7,753 nt of DNA, from positions 1-7,753 of the forward strand of contig JAFZZD010000272.1 in assembly GCA_017615955.1 (NCBI GenBank). Direction: 5' to 3'. A program made the position numbers and the translations under genes. Under the pieces are notes generated by a model, which was not told the DNA's origin, made no database searches, and was given only the letters and a program-made list of their open reading frames with translations. Position 1 is the stretch's first letter. Each line of letters opens with the position of its first letter. This stretch comes from Victivallales bacterium (lineage in GTDB: Bacteria > Verrucomicrobiota > Lentisphaeria > Oligosphaerales > Oligosphaeraceae). Shown here piece by piece: positions 1 through 6,800 of the stretch.

Positions 1-423
1 GGAGACACCTGCACTCTGTATGCAGTGCGGCTTGAATGGGTAGATTATCTTTGGTCCCAGTATTGCCAGTTTCTCATCCTGCTGGAAGCATGATGCCATG
101 CGTGCAAGCCAGTCTGCCGTGCAAACCGCCGCGTCATTGTCCATGAACACTGTGTATTTTGACTGCACCTTCTCCCATGCCTGGTTCCTGGCCAGTGAGC
201 AGCCCACATTTTCGCTGTTGCGCCAAGTGGTGAAGGCAATTCCAGCCTCACGCAACCTGGGGGCAAAGTCCTGTATCAACTGTGGTGTATTGTCGCTTGA
301 GCAGTTGTCCACCAGGAACATTTCATCAGGCAGCGTCTTTGCGCCCAGAATGCTCTCCAATGCGTGCCTGGTAAAGTCCACGCCGTTGTGGGCAAGCATT
401 ACGATGGCAGTGTCCGTGTTCAT
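1..423 (-). CDS. Family 2 glycosyltransferase, N-terminal part (truncated by window edge)
   Basis: The minus-strand frame from the ATG at 421-423 stays open for 141 codons to the window edge, so only the N-terminal portion is present. It reads as a GT-A fold family 2 glycosyltransferase: a first beta strand with AIVMLAHNG (6-14), the nucleotide-binding strand FLVDNCSSDNT (36-46), NVGCSLARNQA (72-82), and a DxD-type metal/nucleotide-sugar motif FMDNDA (93-98). This is followed by LGPKIIYP and IQSAGV (to residue 140), typical of the rhamnosyltransferase-like branch. Such enzymes transfer a sugar from a nucleotide-sugar donor to a glycan, usually at the cytoplasmic face of the membrane; donor and acceptor cannot be told here. 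Its ATG overlaps the topA stop as ATGA (420-423), with only a distant AAGGA 12 nt upstream, so translation probably depends on coupling to topA. Family assignment is firm; specificity is unknown. Confidence 0.88.
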   Translation of the reverse strand, partial: MNTDTAIVMLAHNGVDFTRHALESILGAKTLPDEMFLVDNCSSDNTPQLIQDFAPRLREAGIAFTTWRNSENVGCSLARNQAWEKVQSKYTVFMDNDAAVCTADWLARMASCFQQDEKLAILGPKIIYPFKPHCIQSAGVS

Positions 424-3200
424 TTCTTCTGCAGGTCCTTTGTGAAACGGCAGGCAGGATAGCCGGAGCAACCCAGGAACACGGAGTTCTGCCCGCTGCG
501 ACGCATGTATCTTCGAACAAGAGGCTTGCCGCACTTGGGGCAAACACCATAGTCCTCATGCACCTCGCCCACATCCTCAAGCACGGCCTCCAGACCTTCC
601 ACGCTGCTCTTGTAGTTCGCCATGACGCGGCGAAGCGCCGCCAGCTGCTTGTCGGACAATGTTCCCTTCTGCTGGAATTGACTCTTCAGTGAATCCACGA
701 ATTCATGGTCGTCAAAAACACGCTTGCCCTTGGTGGAGGGTGCTCTCCAATTGGTGATTTTCTCCGCCATTGCCAGCAATTGGCCAGCCTGGCTTGCTAT
801 TGCGTTTTTCTCTTCGGTGACCGCAGCCTGTTGCTCTGGCGCCTCGTTGGGTGTCTCAATCTGCACATTGTAGCCCAATGCCGTGGCAAGTTGTGGCAAG
901 TTGGGTATTTTCCCTGCATAGCGCTCCGCCACTTTGATTAGGGCAGCCAGTTGTGCATCCGTCAATGGCTTTCCAGAGGCGACACGTGCATCCAGGGAAG
1001 TGAAGAACCTGGCATCACTGAATATGCGCCCTCCGCGTGTGACAGGTGCATTGAATTCAAGGCCGCGCATTGCATCAAGCAGGTCGTTCAAGGCAGTATT
1101 CACCTTCTGCTTCTCCTCGTTTGCCGCATTCTGCTTCAGCTCTTCGATTATCCTGTTGAGTTCTTCCTCAAGTCCGTTCTGCTTCGCAACGGCAAGTATT
1201 TCAGGATTTGTCCTCGCATACTTGGCGGACATCTTCAGTAGCGCACTCCACTGTCTTTCCGAAAGGGGCTTGCCATTTTTGATGTTCTCCTGTATGCTCT
1301 GAATGAATCTTGCATCGTCGATTCTCCAGCGTCCCGCGCCGCTGGGCGGGTCGAACTTGAAGCCAGGCTTGAAGCAGGCGGCAAGATTACGCACGGCATC
1401 GCCTGCCTCACCAGCGGTGTCAACGGACTTCATCCCTGTCCATGTCTGGAACTTCTCATAGAAGTCCTTCAGCATCTGCACCCAGTTCTCCTTGCCTTCC
1501 TCCACTGCGTCAAGCTGATTTTCCATGTCGGCGGTGAAGCCGATGTCAAACAGGCTAGGCATCTGCTGTACCAGATAGTCGCAGGTGCGGAAGCCCAAAT
1601 CCGTGGGGGCAAGGCCGTTCTTGTCTTTTGAGACATAGTCCCTTTCCTGGATTGTGTTGACTGTGGTGGCGTAAGTGGATGGGCGCCCAACGCCGTTCTG
1701 CTCCAGTGCCTTGACCAAGGATGCCTCTGTATATCTCGGCGGTGGCTGGGTGAAGCACTGCTCCTTGAGAAGCTGAAGCAATGCGCAAAGCTGTCCCACG
1801 GGCAGATTTGGAAGTGTCTTCAGTTGCTCGTCCGGGTCATCTTCCTCGCCTACGTCCTTTATGTTATAGACCTGCAGGTATCCTGGGAAGAGCGTTTCGC
1901 GTGCCGCTGCGCGGAACAGGCAAACCACGCCAGTTGCATTTGCGGCGTCCTTGTCGTTTACCAGGCCACTGGCGCTGGTGGTGAGCAGCTGCCCGCCTGT
2001 GCTCTCCACCTCTATGACATGGTCCATCTGCCTGGCGGGTGCCATCTGGCTTGCGATGAAGCGGTTCCATATCAGGCGGTAGATCTTGAGTTGCTGGGGC
2101 GTAAGGTACTGCGCGATGGCATCAGGCGCATATTGCATGGAAGTGGGGCGTATAGCCTCGTGGGCCTCCTGGGCGGACTTCCTGGAACGATATATGTTGG
2201 GCTTTTCCGGCACAAAGTCACGACCGTAGTTGGCGGCGATGTAGGCCCTGGCTTCGTCCTGTGCCTCCTTTGCTATGTTGACCGAATCGGTTCTCATGTA
2301 GGTGATAAGGCCGACCTGTCCCGCCGCACCCAAGTTGATGCCTTCGTATAGCTCCTGGGCAATCTTCATGGTCTGCGATGCACTGAAACGCATTGAACTG
2401 CCTGCTGCCTGTTGAAGCGTGCTGGTTATGAACGGCGGCGGCGCATTCTTCTTGCGCGGATTGTTGCTTACGGAACTGATCTTGTGGACGACACCGCTGC
2501 TTTGCAGTGCTGTGCCCAGCCGCTCTGCATCAGGACCGCTGCCCACCAGTACCTTGCTGCCGTTTACACGCGACAGCCGCGCCTTGAGTGTTGTGTTGGC
2601 GCCTACGCCGAAGATGGCATCCATGTTCCAGTATTCTGTGGGCTTGAAATCCTGTATTTCACGCTCCCTTTCCACCACCAGGCGCAAGGCAACGGTTTGC
2701 ACACGGCCGGCGCTTGTTCCTTTCTGGATATTGCGCCATAGCATGGGGCTGACCTGGTAGCCCACGATTCTGTCCAGCACGCGACGTGCCTGCTGCGCAT
2801 CCACCATGTTCATATCGACGTTGCCTGGATTGGCAAAGGAGCGCTGTATTGCGCTCTGTGTGATTTCGTGGAATGTAATGCGGTGGAATGCTGCCCTTCC
2901 GCCCTTCAGCACTTCTTGCAGATGCCAGGCTATGGCCTCTCCTTCGCGGTCAGGGTCGGTTGCGAGATAGATGTCATTGGCGGAGGCCGCCTCCTGCTTC
3001 AATTGGCGTATTATGCGCTTGCCGTTGGCGGTCATTTCATAATCTGGATGGAAGTCGTTGGCGATGTCCACGCCCAATGCCCTTTCAGGCAGGTCGCGGA
3101 CATGGCCCTGGGAAGCCATCACAGTGATGCCTTGCCCCAGAAAACGCCCAATGGTACGCGCTTTTGTGGGGGATTCGACTATAACAAGTGAATTGCTCAT
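420..3200 (-). CDS. topA: DNA topoisomerase I (type IA)
   Basis: This 926-residue protein relaxes negative supercoils by transient cleavage of one DNA strand. The Toprim domain is at the N terminus, with LVIVESPTKA (E9, K13) and the acidic DPDREGE motif (82-88) that binds magnesium. The type IA core follows: SAGRVQTVALRLV (163-175), the catalytic tyrosine Y301 with R303 in LITYMRTDS, EAHEAIRPT (345-353), and FTQPPPRYTEASLV with GVGRPSTYATT (483-513). The core ends near residue 585. The tail is unusual: instead of several zinc ribbons it has three copies of a roughly 100-residue module (about 604-865). A single four-cysteine ribbon then closes the protein (C887, C890, C911, C917). Start at 3200 is supported by AAGGAG 4 nt upstream and by the family-typical N terminus. 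The gene lies 33 bp after the deacylase gene and overlaps the glycosyltransferase start by 4 bp. Identity is certain; the function of the tail is not known. Confidence 0.98.
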   Translation of the reverse strand: MSNSLVIVESPTKARTIGRFLGQGITVMASQGHVRDLPERALGVDIANDFHPDYEMTANGKRIIRQLKQEAASANDIYLATDPDREGEAIAWHLQEVLKGGRAAFHRITFHEITQSAIQRSFANPGNVDMNMVDAQQARRVLDRIVGYQVSPMLWRNIQKGTSAGRVQTVALRLVVEREREIQDFKPTEYWNMDAIFGVGANTTLKARLSRVNGSKVLVGSGPDAERLGTALQSSGVVHKISSVSNNPRKKNAPPPFITSTLQQAAGSSMRFSASQTMKIAQELYEGINLGAAGQVGLITYMRTDSVNIAKEAQDEARAYIAANYGRDFVPEKPNIYRSRKSAQEAHEAIRPTSMQYAPDAIAQYLTPQQLKIYRLIWNRFIASQMAPARQMDHVIEVESTGGQLLTTSASGLVNDKDAANATGVVCLFRAAARETLFPGYLQVYNIKDVGEEDDPDEQLKTLPNLPVGQLCALLQLLKEQCFTQPPPRYTEASLVKALEQNGVGRPSTYATTVNTIQERDYVSKDKNGLAPTDLGFRTCDYLVQQMPSLFDIGFTADMENQLDAVEEGKENWVQMLKDFYEKFQTWTGMKSVDTAGEAGDAVRNLAACFKPGFKFDPPSGAGRWRIDDARFIQSIQENIKNGKPLSERQWSALLKMSAKYARTNPEILAVAKQNGLEEELNRIIEELKQNAANEEKQKVNTALNDLLDAMRGLEFNAPVTRGGRIFSDARFFTSLDARVASGKPLTDAQLAALIKVAERYAGKIPNLPQLATALGYNVQIETPNEAPEQQAAVTEEKNAIASQAGQLLAMAEKITNWRAPSTKGKRVFDDHEFVDSLKSQFQQKGTLSDKQLAALRRVMANYKSSVEGLEAVLEDVGEVHEDYGVCPKCGKPLVRRYMRRSGQNSVFLGCSGYPACRFTKDLQKK
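450..542 (-). other. Single C-terminal zinc ribbon of TopA
   Basis: Residues 887-917 of TopA form a four-cysteine ribbon: C887-x2-C890, then about 20 residues, then C911-x5-C917, with the family-typical FLGCSGYPACRFTK between 908 and 921. In known type IA enzymes these ribbons bind single-stranded DNA and RNA polymerase. Many TopA proteins have three or more; only one is visible here, next to the stop codon. Confidence 0.9.
612..1331 (-). repeat. Three degenerate repeats encoded in the topA C-terminal region
   Basis: Three protein-level repeats occupy TopA residues 624-662 (bases 1215-1331), 725-762 (915-1028) and 827-863 (612-722). Aligned by eye they share D-x2-F-x2-S-[IL], then G and L-[ST]-x2-Q-x2-A-L-x-[KR], then a Y. 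The first two copies are in exact register at 100 residues (F632/F732, S635/S735, L646/L746, Q650/Q750) and the third follows at 102 (F834, S837, L848, Q852). Each core is preceded by an F or W and a P, then a basic run (for example GGRIF and KGKRVF), so the whole unit is close to 100 residues, with charged helical linkers in between. The DNA copies have diverged, so this looks like old domain duplication. The module resembles small helical, probably nucleic-acid-binding units, but I cannot name its family. Confidence 0.8.
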
Positions 3201-3204
3201 ATCG

Positions 3205-3210
3205 CTCCTT
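3205..3210 (-). promoter_or_regulatory. Shine-Dalgarno site of topA
   Basis: AAGGAG on the minus strand sits 4 nt upstream of the topA ATG, a near-perfect match to the anti-Shine-Dalgarno sequence. It lies inside the 33-bp spacer after the deacylase gene, which has no room for an obvious terminator and argues for co-transcription. Confidence 0.85.
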
Positions 3211-3233
3211 CTATCTTAAAAATGTGAAAGTCT

Positions 3234-3728
3234 TCAAATTGCCACATTGACTGGGGTCGCATTGAGAAGACGGGTAATCACCTCTGGATCCATCTCAAGG
3301 CAAAAGCCCCTGTAGCCTCCGTTGATGTAGATCTTGTCCAGTTCAAGAATGGAGGCTTCCACATATACTGGCATTTGCCTGCGGGTGGCGAATGGCGATG
3401 TGCCGCCAACGTGGTAGCCGCTGTTCTTGTCTGCCTGTTCAGGTGTACATGGGGACACGCTTTTCACCTTGAGTACGCGGGCCATCTCCTTTGTGGACAC
3501 CGAGTTGTCCCCATGCATCAGTATCACAAAGGGCTTCTTTGCATCTGTCTCCATGATGAGTGTCTTGATTACCTTGTGCTCGTCAACATTCAGCACCTTG
3601 GCAATCTGGGATGTGCCGCCATGCTCCTCCCACACATACAAATGCTCGATGTAGTTCACCTTCGCGGCCTTGAGCATACGTATGGCTGGAGTCATTGGAC
3701 TTCCATGTTTTAAATCCTGTACTGGCAT
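3234..3728 (-). CDS. YbaK/EbsC/ProX-family aminoacyl-tRNA deacylase
   Basis: This protein of up to 164 residues belongs to the YbaK/ProX family of free-standing editing domains, which hydrolyse mischarged tRNA (for YbaK, Cys-tRNA-Pro) in the cytoplasm. Visible family features are VIKTLI with the conserved lysine K55, VKSVSPCTPEQA (88-99), GYHVGGTSPFATRRQMPVYV (104-123) and INGGYRGFCLEM (135-146). Two starts are possible. The ATG at 3728 has AAGGA 8 nt upstream, but homologues typically begin MTPA, which matches the second ATG at 3695 (153 residues). That start has only a GGAAG 4 nt upstream, which lies inside a repeat fragment. The longer form is listed so nothing is lost; its extra 11 residues (MPVQDLKHGSP) may be untranslated or a recent extension. 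The family is clear, but whether the substrate is Cys-tRNA-Pro (YbaK) or another mischarged tRNA-Pro cannot be decided from sequence alone. Confidence 0.93.
   Translation of the reverse strand: MPVQDLKHGSPMTPAIRMLKAAKVNYIEHLYVWEEHGGTSQIAKVLNVDEHKVIKTLIMETDAKKPFVILMHGDNSVSTKEMARVLKVKSVSPCTPEQADKNSGYHVGGTSPFATRRQMPVYVEASILELDKIYINGGYRGFCLEMDPEVITRLLNATPVNVAI
3695..3707. repeat. 13-bp fragment of the intergenic repeat at the deacylase start
   Basis: TTGGACTTCCATG at 3695-3707 is identical to the tail of both 40-bp units (3781-3793 and 3832-3844). On the minus strand it reads CATGGAAGTCCAA, so it supplies the GGAAG in front of, and the first base of, the ATG at 3693-3695. Thirteen identical bases next to two full copies are unlikely to be chance, though this is a short match. 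Confidence 0.6.
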
Positions 3729-3736
3729 GTTTGTTT

Positions 3737-3741
3737 TCCTT
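3737..3741 (-). promoter_or_regulatory. Shine-Dalgarno site for the upstream start of the deacylase gene
   Basis: AAGGA on the minus strand lies 8 nt before the ATG at 3726-3728. It favours that start over the family-typical ATG at 3693-3695, whose best match is GGAAG at a tighter 4-nt spacing. Confidence 0.55.
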
Positions 3742-3752
3742 GTTTTTTATGT

Positions 3753-3771
3753 GCGCGGCCATTGGCCGCGC
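3753..3771. repeat. Perfect 19-bp inverted repeat (hairpin) in repeat copy 1
   Basis: GCGCGGCCA and TGGCCGCGC are exact reverse complements around a single central T, giving a GC-rich hairpin of about 8 bp with a 3-nt loop. Copy 2 (3806-3820) keeps only 6 bp of the stem because its left flank is GGG rather than GCG. On the minus strand the hairpin is followed by ACATAAAAAAC, with no U-tract, so it is not a standard intrinsic terminator for purL. Confidence 0.85.
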
Positions 3772-3845
3772 ATCAGGACGTTGGACTTCCATGCACCCAG
3801 GGTGGGCGGCCATTGGCCGCGCATCAGGACGTTGGACTTCCATGC
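3755..3845. repeat. Two direct copies of a 40-bp palindrome-bearing repeat, 51 bp apart
   Basis: Identical 40-bp units lie at 3755-3794 and 3806-3845 in the gap between purL and the deacylase gene. Each begins with the palindromic block GCGGCCATTGGCCGC, continues with GCATCAGGACG, and ends with TTGGACTTCCATGC (plus strand). The 11-bp spacer between them differs from the sequence on either side. A further piece of the unit, GCGCATCAG, is seen at 3844-3852 straight after copy 2. The period of 51 keeps a reading frame, so a minus-strand frame shows MEVQRPDARPMAAH twice, but that frame runs on into the deacylase gene out of phase and is not judged to be a gene. Exact duplication contrasts with the unique sequence around it and suggests a dispersed intergenic repeat element. 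Confidence 0.92.
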
Positions 3846-3883
3846 GCATCAGCGCCCACATGAAAGACGCTGCGTGACGCTCA

Positions 3884-6800
3884 TTAGCCCTTGAAGTAGG
3901 CTACGCCTGCCTTGAAGATGCCCTGTTGCGGGTTGCCTGGAATGTTGAGGTTGATGTAGCTGTCCTCCGCGCGTTCCGAGTGCCCCATCTTGCCCAGCAC
4001 ACGCCCGTCTGCGGATGTGATGCCCTCGATTGCGGCCATGGAGCCATTGGGGTTCCATGGCATTGTGTTGGCTGGCTTGCCTTCCAGGTCAGCATACTGG
4101 AATGCAACCTGCCCGTTCTCGAAGAGTGCGCGGATTGTTTCTGGCGTGGCGACGAAGCGTCCTTCACCGTGTGAGATTGGCATGGTGTGGATGTCACCTG
4201 GCTTGCAGTTCGCCAGCCAGGGGGACATGTTGGATGCCACCACTGTGTTGACCACGGTAGCAGCGTGCCTGCCGATTGTGTTGAATGTCAAGGTAGGATC
4301 GTCCTTTGCCAGAACAGGGCGTATTTCGCCGTATGGCACCAGCCCCAGCTTGATTAGCGCCTGGAAGCCATTGCAGATGCCCAGCATGAGACCGTCTCTT
4401 TCCTTGAGTAATGAGTTGATTGCCGCTGCAACGCGGGGATTCCTGAATGTGGTTGCGATGAATTTGCCAGAACCATCAGGTTCGTCACCGCCAGAGAAGC
4501 CGCCAGGGAACATCACAATCTGCGCGTTCTGCACAGCCTTTGCGATGGCAGCCACGCTCTCCTCAATGTCTGCGGCAGATTTGTTGCGTATGACCAGGCT
4601 CTCCACGATGGCACCTGCCCGCTCGAATGCCCGCTGCGTGTCATATTCGCAGTTCGTGCCAGGGAACACGGGTATGAACACCCGTGGCTGTGCAACCTTT
4701 GTGCCACCATGTATCTTGGTTCCTGCGGTATATGGCTTCCACTGTGCATTGATTTCAGGCAGCTGCACTGTTGTGGGAAACACCTTTTCCAGCGGCTCTG
4801 TCCATGCTTTCAGTGCCTTTTCCAGAGAAATTTCCGTTGTGCCAACCACGATTTCAGGCTTGTCGGTGACGGTGCCCAGCAGCTTGGCGTTCAGACCGTC
4901 CATGACTTTATCGTCTTTGACTTCGACTATGATTGCGCCGAAGTCTGGGGAGAACAGCGCATCCTTGTCCCAGCCGTCCTCTATCTTCACGCCCAGCATG
5001 TTGCCGAATGCCATCTTGCTCAATGCAGCGGCAATGCCGCCATGGCCCACCGTTGCCGCCGCGCGAATTGCATCAGCTTGTGTCAGGCGATACATGGCGG
5101 CGAAGTTGTCCCTCAGCTTATGGAAATCGGGCATTTCAGCTTCGTCCCTGGGCGATGTGAGCACAAACAGCTTGTCACCTGCGGATTTAAGCTCTGGAGT
5201 GTTGATTTTACCTGCATTGCGCACATCCACTGCAAAGGACACCAGGGTAGGGGGCACCGATATGTTTTCGAATGTGCCTGACATGGAATCCTTGCCGCCA
5301 ATTGCCGCAGTGCCGAACTCCAGCTGCGCCTTCAGACCGCCCAGCAATGCGGCGAATGGCTTGCCCCAGCGATGCGGCTCTGCATTGAGCCTTTCAAAGA
5401 ATTCCTGGAAACTGAGGCGGCAGTCCGCTGCCTTGCCGCCAGCGGCAGCGATTTTCGCCAGTGATTCAATTACAGAATATAGTGCGCCGTGGTATGGGCT
5501 CCACTCGCAGAGATATGGGTCGTAGCCGTGGCTCATGATCGTGGCTGTGTCGGTCTGTCCCGCAACTGGCAGTTTAGCCACCATTGCCTCGTTGGGGCAC
5601 ATACGCGTCTTGCCGCCGTAGGGGCTGATTACTGTGGAGGCCCCGATGCTGCCGTCAAAACGTTCCACCAAGCCCTTCTGGGAGCAGACATTCAAATCCT
5701 GTAGATTGTTGATCCATGCCTCCTCCAGGGTATTGCCTTTGGGCTGTGCCTTGAAGAAGTCCTTTGCTTCGTCAGGCGCCTCAACGAATGCCTCTGAATG
5801 CTGGGTTACGCCGTTGGTGTCCAGGAAGCTGCGTGCAATGTCCACGATTGTCTTGCCGCGCCAGTTCATTGTCAGCCTGCCTGATGAGCTGACCGTAGCC
5901 ACCCGCGTCGCTTCCAGATTCTCTTCCTTTGACAGCTGGATTGCCTTGTCCACGTCCTCTGGCGAGATTACGCATGCCATGCGCTCCTGCGATTCGGAGA
6001 TTGCCAGTTCAGTCCCGTCCAGTCCGTCATATTTCTTTGGTACCTTGTCCAGTTCAATCATAAGTCCAGGCGCCAGTTCACCGATTGCCACGCAGACGCC
6101 GCCAGCACCGAAGTCGTTGCAGCGCTTCACCAGCCTGGAGAATGCTGGATTCCTGAAGAGGCGCTGTATGTTACGTTCCGTGAGTGGATTGCCTTTCTGG
6201 ACTTCTGCGCCGCAGGTCAGCAACGAGGAGCCTGTATGCGCCTTGGAAGAACCGGTCGCGCCTCCGCAGCCATCTCTGCCAGTCCTGCCGCCAATCAGCA
6301 GTATCACATCGCCTTCCTGGGGCACTCCACGCACCACGTTCTCCTTGGGAGCAGCGGCAATGACGGCGCCCAATTCAAGGCGCTTTGCCACGAAGCCAGG
6401 ATGGTATATTTCCTGGACCTTGCCAGCCGCCAGTCCAATCTGGTTGCCGTATGAGGAATATCCAGCCGCCGCAGTGCGGGTGATTTTGCGCTGTGGCAGC
6501 TTGCCTGGCAGTGTCTGGTCAATGGGTGTACGCGGGTCGCCAGCGCCTGTTATGCGCATGGCCTGATAAACGTATGACCTGCCAGACAATGGGTCGCGTA
6601 TGCAGCCACCAAGACATGTGGCCGCGCCGCCGAATGGCTCGATTTCCGTGGGGTGGTTGTGGGTTTCGTTCTTGAACATCACCAGCCAGCGCTCCTTCTT
6701 GCCATCCACCGTTGCCTCGATTTCAATGGAGCAGGCGTTGATTTCATCGGAGGCGTCCAGGTTTGCCAGTTTGCCCTGGCGCTTCAGTTCCCTGGCACCG

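Noticed and set aside
326..580. Minus-strand 84-codon frame spanning the topA end
   Set aside because: It overlaps the TopA zinc ribbon and the glycosyltransferase start in another frame and has no recognisable motif; the true frames there are topA and the glycosyltransferase.
3753..3820. Repeat hairpins as the intrinsic terminator of purL
   Set aside because: On the coding strand the stems are followed by an A-rich stretch or the next repeat arm, not by a U-tract; the T-run at 3741-3749 is on the wrong side.
3755..3845. Short CRISPR-like array
   Set aside because: Only two full units with an 11-bp spacer, far shorter than a CRISPR spacer, and no cas gene in the window.
3583..3861. Minus-strand 92-codon frame with a duplicated MEVQRPDARPMAAH peptide
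   Set aside because: The duplication comes from the 51-bp DNA repeat, whose period is a multiple of three. The frame then runs out of phase through the conserved deacylase gene and shows no family features. A real tiny repeat protein cannot be fully excluded.
3867..3875. Small palindrome ACGCTGCGT just after the purL stop as a terminator
   Set aside because: The stem is only 4 bp and the following coding-strand sequence has no more than three T in a row, too weak to call.
3990..5525. Long plus-strand open frame of 511 codons opposite purL
   Set aside because: It is wholly antisense to a conserved, full-length purL. Its translation is low-complexity, rich in Ser, Pro and Ala with no recognisable domain, and it shares its relative frame with another long antisense frame at 5634-6566, as expected from base composition and codon bias.
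5634..6566. Plus-strand open frame of 310 codons opposite purL
   Set aside because: Antisense shadow of the conserved synthase domain; no domain and no supported start site.
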